The notes: generated from the sequence alone by a model not told the origin. DNA of 64,000 nt from Lepisosteus oculatus (GCF_040954835.1 NW_027167714.1:121903-185902), one strand, 5' to 3'. Counted from the stretch's first letter, positions 45,266-55,256 are shown. Numbers and translations are program-made.

Positions 45266-45767
45266 CCGTTACAACAGAATTCGAGGTGCTAACAATCGGA
45301 AAATGCCCCTCCACTGCCTCAGCACAGCAAGCCAGTTAAGAGCACTGATGGAAGATTGTAAAAAGAAAGATGTTAAAAGGTTACTGTATATGTATATAAT
45401 GTATGTATTTGTTGCATGTAGGCCACAATTCTGGATGGCTATGGAGAAATAAGATTCTCTCACAACGGCAGGGACTCCAGTTAAGAATACTGGGCTTGTC
45501 TCTGAACTGATTTGTAGTTTTACAGCTGCCGACGGAAGCAGCTTGAGTAAGGTGTCAATAACACAATAAATAAAGAATTCCAGTAACTCAAGGTAACAAC
45601 CATGCAGATGCAGATGCCAGACGAGCGGCACTGGGAGGGCGGGAGTCTGAGACCCCTGTGAAACCTCTATTGGGGAAAGGGGAGAATTCAGGTTGAGGCC
45701 TTTAATAGATGTTTAATAGTGGTTAGAACAAATGTGTAAAGAATGTGGGGTTGTATGATGATGTGAT

Positions 45768-46100
45768 GTGGGCTGGCACATACCCAAGTGTATGATAAAG
45801 ATGATCCCGTGGTACGGACTGCCCTGCCCCTTGGATACTGATCTAGGGGCAGACTACACTGGGAAGGTGTGCCAGGCTGTAATTGCCTCACTAGGGGTAA
45901 GTTGGAAGTCACATTGCCCCAATCACCCACAGTCTGAAAGACCAACTAAGGAAATATCAACTGAAGGGACACCGTGGGTAGATGCTCTACCTGCAGTCCT
46001 GTGCGGTTTGCGGGCTGGAGCAAATGGAACTGTGAGACTGAGCCCATTTGAGATCATCACGGGCAGCCAAAGAAACTCCCTGGAGGCCAAGTTTGGCTAA
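45768..46100 (+). pseudogene. Retroviral integrase remnant
   Basis: An open stretch of about 110 codons shows the integrase core order: D-x-G-x-x-Y-T-G, L-G-x-x-W-K-x-H, H-P-Q-S, W-V-D-A-L-P, then L-S-P-F-E-I. The N-terminal zinc domain and the C-terminal domain are not in the same frame. A fossil; it makes no active enzyme. Confidence 0.75.
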
Positions 46101-46840
46101 CGCACTGATGAATTAACTAACTCTCTATTAAAGTAGTGTAGGTTTGTTAACTGAAGCGGTGCACAGGGCTTGTGAACAGGTGCCGGACGCTTGGGGACCT
46201 CCAGCAGAGGGGAGACACGACCGGATACCTGGCGAGTGGGTGTAGGTGAAGAAGAGATACCCTGCCAGACGTTGCAATCCTGCTGGGAGGGACCATATCA
46301 AGTGCCACTAACTACTGATTGTGCCATCTGAGTGACAGGATGAGATCGCTGGATCCGCGCATCGCACTTTCACCGACCCACGGCACCAGAGACTGAGTGA
46401 ACAGAAAGAAGGATGTTGTTACCGTTTCTGTGTCTGATGCTTCCTAAGACCAACAGTGTGCTTGTTAGGCCTGAGGAGCATTACTGGGGATATGGTATCA
46501 ATACATTCCAGGTGTTGGCATATCTATTCAGCCAAAAAATTATAATCGGAGTTGGGTCAATATTGCTGTTCCAAGATCCTGACGATAGATCTCCACATGG
46601 CTGAGGTCTGCGTTTGGGTCCTGGGGTAGGACTTTATGTATTTGTAGGATTAGGATTGTTTTATGTGTAAAATTGTAACTATCACTTGTACAAAAACATC
46701 AATAACACCTTGTTGTAACCGTGGAACGCACAATGTCATGGTAATGCATGCCTGTACATCTAAAAAGGAAAGATCTGCCCTGACATTGTATTTGTAAAAA
46801 TAGACAGTCCTGATGTATGCCATATTTTATAAGGGGGGAA

Positions 46841-47252
46841 TGAAGTAAGAGACAAGATGTTAAAAGGGTTAATAACTTAAGTCAGTTCTGCCTGAAAATT
46901 AGACTTCTAAGCAACAGGGGTTTATGGCAGGAAAGGGGGTTAACTGATAAGGATTCCGGATGCGAGCAAGGAACCCTCTGGGGGCATAATCTTAAACTGA
47001 CCATTTAGCAAGGGCCTCTTAACTGGCCAAATACCATGACCCCCCCCCCCCTTACAATAACATCGAATGACGTCTGAAGCAGCAAGCAAGGACTATATAA
47101 CCTAAAAGTTTGTACCGGCACATCGAACAATACTTCGGTTTTGTTGTTTCTTGCGGGAAACAAGACTTTGGCTTTATTGTTCTTTGCATGCAATAAACTC
47201 ATCTGTTTTACTTCATCTCGGGATCAAGAACCTTATTCCTTCTGTTACAACA
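46841..47252 (+). repeat. Retroviral 3' LTR
   Basis: A purine tract AAGGGGGGAA directly precedes TGAAGTAA, and the element ends in TTACAACA, giving TG..CA borders. A TATATAA box lies near 47093 and an AATAAA signal near 47190, the expected U3-R order. About 412 bp long. The 5' LTR partner is absent from the window. Confidence 0.75.
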
Positions 47253-47344
47253 GGGCTTTCTCACGCAGTTTCATGGTTCTTGTAACCCAAATCCTACACT
47301 GGCCTGAAGTGCCCCCCCATTTCACAGCATTTTTCAGCTGATTT

Positions 47345-47672
47345 AAAATGTACCTAAAGGAGAAGCATTATTGAAGACCATCAATTACCAAGAACTTTTG
47401 TCAAAGGTTTTGGTGGTCATTTTTAATTTTTAATGACCACAGAGCGCTGTGACCTCGGTTTTACATCTCATCCAAAAGACAGCGCCCTTTTACAACACAG
47501 CGTCTCCGTCACTATGCTGGGGAATTGGGACCCGCACAGACCTCAGGGTGAGCGCCCCCCCGCCGGCACCATTAACACCGCTTCCAGCTGGAAGCTTTGT
47601 TTTTCCCTGTAGCTCACCCTCATCCGGGTACTGACCTGGCTCACACCTGCTTAGCTTCAGTGGGTTTTCAGT
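47345..47672 (-). mobile_element. 5S-derived SINE (SINE3-like)
   Basis: Minus-strand copy of the SINE at 14430, beside an inverted Gly gene, so part of the inverted tRNA unit. The ERV border cuts the unit just beyond it, where tRNA-Ile would be expected. Confidence 0.8.
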
Positions 47673-47723
47673 TGCGAGTTGCAAGGGGATGCAAGTGATG
47701 GAGCCGCTCGCTGCAAAAGCCAC

Positions 47724-47794
47724 TGCAGTGGCCAGGAATCGAACCCGAGCCTCCCGCGTGGCAGGCGAGAATTCTACCACTAAACCACCAATGC
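47724..47794 (-). tRNA. tRNA-Gly (GCC), one acceptor mismatch
   Basis: 71 nt on minus, loop CTGCCAC on CTCGC/GCGGG, T loop TTCGATT with one G-T pair. Acceptor GCATTGG against CCACTGC leaves one T-C mismatch. Close to functional. Confidence 0.78.
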
Positions 47795-47999
47795 TCGGTG
47801 CCTGGGCTTTCAAAAAAGACGCTTTTTTGGTGCTCTGTGCAAAAAGCGTCGACATGCTTCCAGCTGCAAAATGCCATTCGCGGACGCTGAAGAATTTATT
47901 TCCAAGGCAGTGGGTACAAGCTATTTGGTGTTTTAAAACCACCAGCAAAGAGGCGCGCTTCTTTGCTTGCGCCGGAACACAACGACAGGAGGTGGACAA

Positions 48000-48081
48000 C
48001 GTAGTTGGCAGGATTCGGAGCTACGCGGGAAGAACCCAATGGATTTCTAGTTCATCGCCTTAACCACTCGGCCACGACTAC
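48000..48081 (-). pseudogene. tRNA-Ser (AGA) pseudogene
   Basis: 82-nt Ser body with loop CTAGAAA. The anticodon stem ATGAA/TCCAT, the T stem GTAGC/CCTGC and the T loop TCCGAAT are damaged, and the acceptor has a C-A mismatch. Confidence 0.8.
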
Positions 48082-48419
48082 AGAAAGCCCCACCGCCGCT
48101 GCGTTCTTGCTACAATCTTACCTGGATCGCGGGGCGCCGGCGGAAGCCTATTTCAAAGTCATTCTCCGTTTCAAAAAAACATTTCCAAAATACAAGCCTT
48201 GCAGACAGACACGCCTCAGAGGACTTAAAGGTGGCTTCATATCGGAATGATAAAGTCTACCCGTCCGGACATGAAAATGCCACTTTGTTACACACAAAAA
48301 AAGAATCAACAACAGAGAAATGCCCACAAGCACTTGAAAAGCCGCACCACGCCGCACTTGAAATAGCTCTTACATTAGTGGTAGACGCAGGAATCGCCTT
48401 TTTATTTACGCTCTTATCA

Positions 48420-48791
48420 AACTGTCAAAGGTTTGCTTTGCGAACGCTGCAGGACATCGCACAATCTCTTTTGAACGGGGACAAACGATTTCTTATGGGG
48501 CGCAGTAAGTACAGACGTTTAAAAAGCTCCACTCATGCCGACGATGCAGCATGAAGAAGCGCAACCTAACGTTTGACAGACAAAAGCCGGGCGCCGCTAC
48601 GAGCAATATGAAATCAAACTGACAGCACACGGCGTTTCGCGCTGACTCAAAAGTGATCTCGACAGTCGCTGTTCTTTGCATAACGCTGAAAGAGCTAAAG
48701 AGCGTTTCTGTTGAGACGTAACAAGCTCGTTTCTTTCTACCATGATGTCACCATGACACAATCTGTCTTTAAACACCTTGCTCAGTCTCTG
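48420..48791 (-). pseudogene. U4 unit fragment with last bases of U4
   Basis: U4 spacer, the 3' box region (GTTTAAAGACAGA on minus, about 48763-48775) and only the final ~8 nt of U4 remain. At about 48792 the sequence switches to the exon-A upstream block. Non-functional. Confidence 0.75.
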
Positions 48792-49200
48792 ACTTTCCAC
48801 TTTACCATGAGTCGGGCTCAGCTGCACAGAGGCGAGAGCAGAGCAATGAGGTCACGGGGACAGGGGAGTCACACGCTGGCGGTTTGAACACGCGGAAGAT
48901 CACTGAGGGATCCACAGTATGTGGACCCTCCGTGCGCCATCATTCCACACTCCAGACTCTGAATCCTGCCATCTGAGTTAAGATCTCGGCGGAACCTGAG
49001 GCGCAGTTCTTTCTTAAAACGTAATCTGGTGAGCATTTCTAGAATCGTACTTGTATAGGTGCAGCCTTTAATGTGTTGCTAGGTTAAAATTTATGACTTC
49101 TTGAACTTCAGTAGGCAACTGCCCTCTTGATTTCGGATTTAATTTCTTTATTACAGGGGCGCTTTTATGATGAAAGAGTCATGTTCAGGTACTTTGCTTG

Positions 49201-49314
49201 ATGGAGGAAGCTCATTTCGGACTCTGTGATCTGCTCACCTGGAAAGGTCTGCTGTACTACTACAAGAGAGAAGTAGAGTCTGGAGGAGGGGACAATTTTA
49301 TGATGCTTTGGAAG
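49201..49314 (+). pseudogene. Orphan copy of exon A
   Basis: 38-codon exon from ATG 49201, ending TGGAAG with donor GTAATG intact, as at 9791-9904. Followed by the Arg-like pseudogene block and not by exon B, so orphaned. Confidence 0.6.
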
Positions 49315-49524
49315 GTAATGTTTTTTTTTTCTTTGAAATCGAAATGAATCAGAATATCAGTGCAAAAGACAAACTCTTGGTTTGGTTTAAAGAGATATGG
49401 TTTTAAAACAGACAAAATGTAGAAAACAGGTGTTTCTCACTTTTGGAAAAGAATGGACCAGGGGTAATATTTTACTAGTTGCAGTGCTAAGCTCACTGGG
49501 TTACAGTCCTGCAGTGTCACACCA

Positions 49525-49597
49525 GGGCCAGTGGTGCAATGGATAATGTGTCTGACTATGGATTAGGAGTTTGGAGGTTTGACTCCTGCCTGGCGCT
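49525..49597 (+). pseudogene. tRNA-Arg-derived pseudogene with ATG anticodon
   Basis: 73-nt body like 9508-9580. The loop CTATGGA keeps U33 and gives ATG in place of TCG. T loop TTTGACT. The acceptor end GGCGC pairs poorly with GGGCC. Confidence 0.7.
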
Positions 49598-49705
49598 GGT
49601 TGTTTTTAAACACATCAGCCTACTCCCTAAGTAGCCTGTGCTACTTACTGCATTGTAAGAGCGATTGTGAGCGGTTTTGTTTTCTCTCTTTGACCAGCCC
49701 AGCTG

Positions 49706-49822
49706 CGCCCCACCCGAAGGCAGGGAAGCACAAAAATTGTATGGAACTCATTCATGCTCCTCTCCATGAAATCTTTAGTAAAAGGCAAAAGATTTGTACG
49801 AGATGAAGAGAAACCAGAGTGC
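49706..49822 (-). pseudogene. U5 snRNA copy with 1-nt deletion
   Basis: Minus-strand U5 with intact loop 1 GCCTTTTAC and Sm site AATTTTTG. One base is missing after the loop stem (AAAGATTTCATGG where the copy at 5898 has AAAGATTTCCATGG), and GGAGCATG replaces GGAACATG. Possibly still folds, but less fit than the copy at 5898. It faces the U1 fragment head to head. Confidence 0.75.
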
Positions 49823-49957
49823 GTGGCTGGACAGCTGCAGGAGCCCAGGCCGCCTTCAAGTCCTCTGCCCTGCCAGTCGTGGTTGGCAATGCACCTGGCC
49901 TTACAAACGAGCCAGTGGGGCCCGTTCAGCTCCGGGCTCATCGCCTGCGGCTCTCAG

Positions 49958-49986
49958 CTCACCTGGCAGGGGAGATACCTTGATCA
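49958..49986 (+). pseudogene. U1 snRNA 5' fragment (nt 4-32), upstream half of split U1
   Basis: CTCACCTGGCAGGGG and GATACCTTGATCA match U1 nt 4-32 with one T to C change in the splice-site-recognition region. The LINE starts at the next base. Upstream lies the U5/U1 intergenic sequence, not the U1 promoter seen at 57.5-57.8 kb. Confidence 0.88.
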
Positions 49987-50053
49987 GCCTGTAGTTGGAG
50001 TAGTTGGATTGTTTTCTTGTTTTGTGGAAGCAGTGTTTGTTTTGCAGTTTGAG

Positions 50054-51481
50054 ATGGCAACCTTTGGATCCCGCAAGAATGCTGTACGTTTTGAGCTTTT
50101 GGATGACCTCTTCATGGATCGTATGCAGTTCAGCAGAAAAGTGTTACAGAAGGAACTTGGCTTTGAACCTCGGCACTTGGATTTCATCTTCGCTCTCCCA
50201 GGTCAGAAAGCATTTGAGGTTGTTTTTGCTACCTATTCTCTGTTTGAACAATGCGTGGATGTGTTTGAGGCAAAAAGAGGGAAAGTTCCTGCCCTTGAGA
50301 AGATCAGCTTGCAGCCTCTGACACAGAGAGAGAGGAAAACGGTGCATGTTGTTATGTTCTCGGAACTGGCAAAGACGGAGGACATTCACACCTGGCTTAA
50401 CCAGTACTGCACCGTCCACCATGGAACTGAGGTTAGAGATGTTGACGGTATAAAAACAGGAGCAAGGAAATTCGAGGTTCGCTTGCTACCGGACAATGTA
50501 AATGGAGGCTTAAGGCACCTGCCCTCTACAATCCGGCTGGGCGCCTGCAATGGCTATGTTTTTTATGTGGGACAACCAAAGGTGTGTCGGTGCTGTGGTG
50601 CTGTGGGACACCTGGCATCGTCCTGCACTGTGAAATGCTGCAAGACCTGTGGCAAACAGGGACATTTAGCCTCTGACTGTTCAATGCTGCCAAAGTGCAA
50701 TTTATGTGGCTCGGAAGGACACGTTTTTAAGAACTGCCCTCACGCCTACGCCAATAAACTCAAAATGAGAAAGGATGAGGCAGTGCTTGTTTCAGCCAAA
50801 CCGGCCCGAAAAGCCAAAGCAAACAACAAGTCAAACAAAGAACCCTTGTTGGACAAAGAGTCTCAGCCTCCAGCCAGGATCAGTCCTGCTGTGGCTCCGG
50901 GGCCGGTGGAAGAGAAATCCACTACCCCCCCACAACCGCAGACTGCACCAGACAAGCACGAGGGTTTGAAAACCCCCGAGAACAGCGAGGACCCCTCCCC
51001 CACTCCTGCTCCTCAGAACGAGGGCCAGTGTGGGGCCCCCCGGTGGAGCGGGTCCAGCGACGATACCCAGGATTCAGCGGAGCTGCTTTTCTCAGACTCT
51101 GCAAGTGCTACAGATGCCCTCCTCTCCTCCATCCAGTCCATCACGGAGGATCTGCAACAGCTGGTGGGTGAGGGGGAAGAGGAGACTGGTGCATCGGCTG
51201 CACCCCTTTCCCCTCAGTGCTCCCAGGAGCTGGACTTGAGGAAAAGGAAAAATGACTCTGTTTTCTACCCGAGCGAGGAGGAAGGAGAGCATGGCGATGG
51301 GGACAGCTGGAACCCCTCCACCCCTCCCTCTACCCCCTTCCTTGAAATGGACTCCGTGAATGCTTTTACTGCTGCCACCCTGATGAAGGCTCATTCAGAG
51401 GATGGCTGGCAGGAAATTGGTAAGAAGAAAAAGAAAAAGAAGAAGGTAACAGGTGAGACCGAAGAGAAATGTGTTTTGTAA
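50054..51481 (+). CDS. LINE ORF1 (gag-like, CCHC zinc knuckles)
   Basis: 475 aa from ATG 50054. The start is chosen because the matching region begins MATFGSRK in both LINE copies and lies right after the leader; an upstream in-frame ATG at 49754 would read through U5 and U1 DNA. Residues 1-175 form a conserved N-terminal domain typical of Tx1-type ORF1. Three CCHC knuckles follow: C178-C181-H186-C191, C196-C199-H204-C209 and C215-C218-H223-C228. Residues ~235-460 are proline- and acid-rich, ending in a lysine run. By family it binds element RNA in an RNP. No stop or frameshift is seen. Its end overlaps the open frame of ORF2. Confidence 0.9.
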   Translation: MATFGSRKNAVRFELLDDLFMDRMQFSRKVLQKELGFEPRHLDFIFALPGQKAFEVVFATYSLFEQCVDVFEAKRGKVPALEKISLQPLTQRERKTVHVVMFSELAKTEDIHTWLNQYCTVHHGTEVRDVDGIKTGARKFEVRLLPDNVNGGLRHLPSTIRLGACNGYVFYVGQPKVCRCCGAVGHLASSCTVKCCKTCGKQGHLASDCSMLPKCNLCGSEGHVFKNCPHAYANKLKMRKDEAVLVSAKPARKAKANNKSNKEPLLDKESQPPARISPAVAPGPVEEKSTTPPQPQTAPDKHEGLKTPENSEDPSPTPAPQNEGQCGAPRWSGSSDDTQDSAELLFSDSASATDALLSSIQSITEDLQQLVGEGEEETGASAAPLSPQCSQELDLRKRKNDSVFYPSEEEGEHGDGDSWNPSTPPSTPFLEMDSVNAFTAATLMKAHSEDGWQEIGKKKKKKKKVTGETEEKCVL

Positions 51482-51507
51482 AGACTGGTTCCACTTTCTT
51501 ATGTAAT

Positions 51508-54500
51508 ATGGCTCTAAACATAATTTCTCTTAACACCAGAGGTATCAATGACAGAGTTAAATGCCAGTCTGTCTTTGATTACCTCCAGCAGAGAGAGGGA
51601 GATGTGTTGATGTTGCAGGAGTGTGCTTTAGCCTATCAAGAGAGGTATAAAAGCTTTGAAGATAGGTGGGATAAAGGGCCTTCTGTTTGGTCAGGGGACA
51701 ATAACAACAGAGCCTCTGGCGTGGCCATTCTTTTCAAAGGATGGGCTTTCAAATTGAAAAGTATTCAGAGGGTCATAGATGGCAGGTTGCTGTGTGTGGA
51801 TGTGGAATGGGGGACCGTTAACCTGCGGCTAATCAATGTGTATGGTCCTACTGACGTGGGAGGAAGGGTGGAGCTACTCAAGGCACTCTCTCCCCTATTG
51901 TTAAGTAGCACAGACGTGATAGTGGGAGGGGATTTTAATTGTATCTTAGAGCACACAGACAGGCAGTCTAGCTCTCCGATAAAATTGGATTCCAGCTCAC
52001 TGGCCCTGCAAAACTTAGTTCAAGACTTTAAACTCTCAGACACATATAGATGTATATATCCCACAACAGCAGGATATGCATGGTCAGGGAGGAATAGCAG
52101 CTCCAGAATTGACTATTGCTTTGTCTCAGAGAGAGTGAAAGTTGTTGGGGTCACTCTTCAGCCTGTCTTCTTCTCAGATCATCAGGCTTTAGGGTGTAGA
52201 GTGGAACTCCAGGGCGGGACTGTCTTTGGCCCAGGCCTCTGGAAACTCAACACAAAGCTGCTAGAGAACGAGGGGGTAGTATCCCGCTACAAGGAGAAAC
52301 TATCACAGTGGCTGTCCTTGCAGTGTCTGTACGGGTCAGTAGGAGAGTGGTGGGAGGAGGTGAAGATGAGGACAAAGGCCTTTTTCATGGCTGAGGGAAG
52401 GAAGGCTGCTGCCAGACGGAGAGGAGTGCTAGCCAGGAAACAGAGGCAGCTGCAGCGTCTCTACACGATGCTGCACAGTGGCTTCGATGTGCTCGAGGAT
52501 ATCACCCTTTTAAAAAAGGACATCCGGAGCATAGCCGAAGAAAGTAGTCGAGGAGTGCTGTTAAGAGGCAGAGTGCAGTTCTTGGAAGAAAATGAGAAGT
52601 GTACTCGCTTCTTTTTCAGGAAAGTGGTAGGCTCCAAGTCTGTCATGGAAAGTGTAGTTGATGAGGAGGGACGAGAGAGAACAGAGCCGAGTGCTATCCT
52701 CTCCTGCACCAAGGCCTTCTACTCAAGACTGTACAGCTCTACAGAGGTAAAGGATGAAGAAATTCATTTTTTTACCTCAAAGCTAGAAAACGTTTTGAGT
52801 GAAGAAGATAGGGAAGTACTTGAGAGGGATTTCACAGTAGAAGAGCTGAGACAGGCTATGGAGAGCTTACAGAAGGGGAAAACTCCAGGTGCTGACGGGC
52901 TCCCTAAAGAATTTTATTGCACCTTTTGGGATCTGCTTCAGGATCCGCTACTGGTCCTATTCGAGGAAAGATATAAGACAGAATTGCTGCCTGACTCCTT
53001 AAGAGAAGGCACTATTTCTCTCTTGTTTAAGAAAGGAGCAAAAAATGACATAAAGAACTGGAGACCCCTCAGCCTGTTAGGCGTGGACACTAAGATCCTG
53101 TCCAAAGCCCTTTTCCTGCACCTACAAAATGTAGTGGCCTCACTGGTAGGGAAAGAACAGACTTGTGGGATAGCAGGACGCCTGATGAGCGACAACCTGG
53201 CCTTGTTGAGGGATGTCTGTCTGTACTCTGAGGATCGCTCCCTCCCTCTTTGCATTTTAGGTGTAGACCTAGAAAAGGCCTTTGACCGCCTAAACCGGCA
53301 GTACTTAACATCGGGACTTGAGCACATGAAGTTTGGCCCCATCATGAGAAAGTGGATTAACCTGCTGTACACAGGTAGCAACAGCAGAGTCATGGTTAAT
53401 GGCAATAGATCACGCCCCTTTGAAGTCTGTTCAGGGGTGAGGCAGGGCTGCCCATTATCCCCCTTGTTATGCGTTTTGGCTATGGAGCCCTTAGCCTGTG
53501 CCTTGCGCCAGGATCAGGCCATTAATGGGATACCAGTGCCTGGAAGTGGGGGAGGAGAGGTAAAGACATCTCTATACATGGATGACGTCACCCTGCTCCT
53601 CTCTGACAATGCCTCAATTAGCAGAGCTCTGCAGTGCTGTGATCGTTTCTCTTTGGCTTCCTCCGCAAAAATTAACAAATCTAAGAGTGAGATTTTTTAT
53701 CAGAACTGGAGGGAGCCAAAAGAAGGACATGATCTCAGGCTGCAAGAGAAGAGAATTAAGGTCCTGGGGGTGTATTTTGGAGAAGAGATGGGAACAGTAA
53801 ATTGGCAGAACAAATTGCCAATCTTAAACAAAAAACTGATGCAATGGAAGGACCGAGACCTCACCATGACAGGGAAGGTGCTGGTCATCAAAGCCGAGCT
53901 CTTGCCTGTCTTGAATTTTCTGGCTTCTACCTTCCCAATCCCACACCGTGTTGCGGCGGTGATGAGGAGATTGATGTTTCAATTTCTATGGGGTGGGAAG
54001 CAGGAAAGACTCAGAAGGGAAATAATGTACAGGCCGCTACCCTCAGGGGGGAAGTCTGTCCCAGATATTGCTACGAAGCTGCTGTGCATTTTCCTGGCCT
54101 CTGTGCTGAGAGGCTTTGCAACAGCACCTGCAGCGCGTACCTGGACTTATTTTTCCAGGCTCTGGGTAGGTAGGGAGGTGTTCAGAGTGTGGGGTGTCAG
54201 ACCCAAGCTGGACGTCCCACTCTCTGACACATGCCCTGCAATTTATGGGACAGTTAAAAGTTTTCTAAGATCTCACCCAATTGGCCATATTCCCCTCCGA
54301 GATGTCAGCGTCCAAAAACTGGAAGATTTCATTGCACCCCAGAACAATAGGCAGACCCATGTGGGCATTTTAACATCAGCCCAAACAAGGAAGGTGTGGA
54401 AACACACATCCTCTAAGTTTCTGTGCAACATTCACAGAGATTTAGCCTGGAGTGTCGTCCACCAGTGCTTACCGGTACGAACTTTCTTGTACCGTAGGGG

Positions 54501-54927
54501 CCTCACCCCCAGCCCTCGCTGCGTTAGGGTGGGCTGCGGCGAGGAGGAGACTGTATCCCATCTCCTGTGGTCCTGCTTTTTTGCTAAGGCCTTCTGGGCA
54601 CAGTTTGAAGATTGGTTGCAGGCTCTCTCGCCCCAATTTACCCTGACCGCTGCTTTCGTCATATACGGCATCTCTCCTGTCAAACTTCCTCCTGACGTGT
54701 TTGACAGGATCTGGGCCGTGGTGAACAGTGGGAAAGTTGCCCTGTGGAGAGTGAGGAACATGGGGCTGTTCAAAGGCATCGAGATCCCAGTCAAGGCAGC
54801 AGGTAGCCTGGCCCTGTTCATCACCCGAGAGAACTATTACCTCAGAGATCTGTGGAGAGAAGGGAGGGAGGAAGCAGAAAATCTGTGGGAAATAGAGAGC
54901 ATAGGTCAATATCTCAAGAAACTGTGA
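51508..54927 (+). CDS. LINE ORF2 (APE endonuclease and reverse transcriptase)
   Basis: 1139 aa from ATG 51508 (MALNIISLNTRG), 26 bp after the ORF1 stop and in another frame; an ATG at 51469 would add 13 residues. The endonuclease comes first: N9-T-R-G, Q37-E38, V-Y-G-P at 111-114, G140-G-D-F-N144, S199-R-I-D202 and S223-D-H225, all catalytic blocks present. The RT has G-V-D-L-E-K-A-F-D around D587, R-Q-G-C-P-L-S-P, and Y690-M-D-D693 in place of the more common F/Y-A-D-D. The C-terminal part includes a C..C..H-L-L-W-x-C pattern. By family it nicks the target and primes reverse transcription there. No lesion is seen, so it may be active. Confidence 0.93.
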   Translation: MALNIISLNTRGINDRVKCQSVFDYLQQREGDVLMLQECALAYQERYKSFEDRWDKGPSVWSGDNNNRASGVAILFKGWAFKLKSIQRVIDGRLLCVDVEWGTVNLRLINVYGPTDVGGRVELLKALSPLLLSSTDVIVGGDFNCILEHTDRQSSSPIKLDSSSLALQNLVQDFKLSDTYRCIYPTTAGYAWSGRNSSSRIDYCFVSERVKVVGVTLQPVFFSDHQALGCRVELQGGTVFGPGLWKLNTKLLENEGVVSRYKEKLSQWLSLQCLYGSVGEWWEEVKMRTKAFFMAEGRKAAARRRGVLARKQRQLQRLYTMLHSGFDVLEDITLLKKDIRSIAEESSRGVLLRGRVQFLEENEKCTRFFFRKVVGSKSVMESVVDEEGRERTEPSAILSCTKAFYSRLYSSTEVKDEEIHFFTSKLENVLSEEDREVLERDFTVEELRQAMESLQKGKTPGADGLPKEFYCTFWDLLQDPLLVLFEERYKTELLPDSLREGTISLLFKKGAKNDIKNWRPLSLLGVDTKILSKALFLHLQNVVASLVGKEQTCGIAGRLMSDNLALLRDVCLYSEDRSLPLCILGVDLEKAFDRLNRQYLTSGLEHMKFGPIMRKWINLLYTGSNSRVMVNGNRSRPFEVCSGVRQGCPLSPLLCVLAMEPLACALRQDQAINGIPVPGSGGGEVKTSLYMDDVTLLLSDNASISRALQCCDRFSLASSAKINKSKSEIFYQNWREPKEGHDLRLQEKRIKVLGVYFGEEMGTVNWQNKLPILNKKLMQWKDRDLTMTGKVLVIKAELLPVLNFLASTFPIPHRVAAVMRRLMFQFLWGGKQERLRREIMYRPLPSGGKSVPDIATKLLCIFLASVLRGFATAPAARTWTYFSRLWVGREVFRVWGVRPKLDVPLSDTCPAIYGTVKSFLRSHPIGHIPLRDVSVQKLEDFIAPQNNRQTHVGILTSAQTRKVWKHTSSKFLCNIHRDLAWSVVHQCLPVRTFLYRRGLTPSPRCVRVGCGEEETVSHLLWSCFFAKAFWAQFEDWLQALSPQFTLTAAFVIYGISPVKLPPDVFDRIWAVVNSGKVALWRVRNMGLFKGIEIPVKAAGSLALFITRENYYLRDLWREGREEAENLWEIESIGQYLKKL

Positions 54928-55132
54928 AAAACATTATCAAGTTTAAGTAAAGAATGTGATTTGCACCAGAAAAAAAGAAAATTGTTGCTATGTAACTGTT
55001 ACCATGTCAAAATGTAATGAGATGTGATCATATATACTGTTTTAAGTATGTATATGAATGTAAAGCTTTCTGATTTGTGATGTCCTGTATTTTTTTGTGA
55101 AAAGAAAATAAAGTTCTTAAAAATCGAAATCA

Positions 55133-55256
55133 GTTCACCCAGGGCGAGGCTCGGCCATTGCACTCCGGCTGTGCTGACCCCTGCGAATTCCCCAAATGAG
55201 GGAATCTCGACTGCATAATTTCTGGTAGTGGGGGACTGCGTTCGCGCTCTCCCCTG
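55133..55256 (+). pseudogene. U1 snRNA 3' part (nt 41-164), downstream half of split U1
   Basis: Continues U1 from GTTCACCCAGGGCGAGG through the Sm site AATTTCTGG and the 3' stem ending CTCTCCCCTG, near-identical to 57860-57983. One change is ATGAGGGAA for ATGTGGGAA. Together with 49958-49986 this is the gene interrupted by the LINE. Confidence 0.92.

Larger units (their letters stand above)
42632..47252 (+). mobile_element. Decayed endogenous retrovirus
   Basis: The host sequence flanking the Arg-like fragment breaks off at about 42631 and resumes from a different block at 47253. Between them, in order on plus, are leader/gag-like unassigned DNA, protease remnants, RNase H remnants, integrase remnants and one 3' LTR. 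No 5' LTR is visible, and the reverse transcriptase core cannot be found. Stops and frameshifts are spread throughout. No coding capacity remains. The integrase spacing and conserved residues look gammaretrovirus/epsilonretrovirus-like, but the group is not certain. Confidence 0.8.
49987..55132 (+). mobile_element. Full-length Tx1-like LINE inserted in a U1 gene
   Basis: A 5.15-kb element: 67-bp leader, ORF1, ORF2, 205-bp 3' UTR with AATAAA at 55107. No long poly(A) tail; it ends TCGAAATCA. The left flank is U1 nt 4-32 and the right flank is U1 nt 41-164 in the same orientation, so the element splits a U1 gene with loss of U1 nt 33-40 and no target-site duplication. Two ORFs, three CCHC knuckles and an APE-type endonuclease fit the Tx1 clade, known for targeting small-RNA genes. 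Both ORFs are open, so it may be young. Confidence 0.9.

Noticed and set aside
49754-50053. N-terminal extension of LINE ORF1
   Set aside because: It translates U5, intergenic and U1 sequence; the true start is at 50054 after the short leader.
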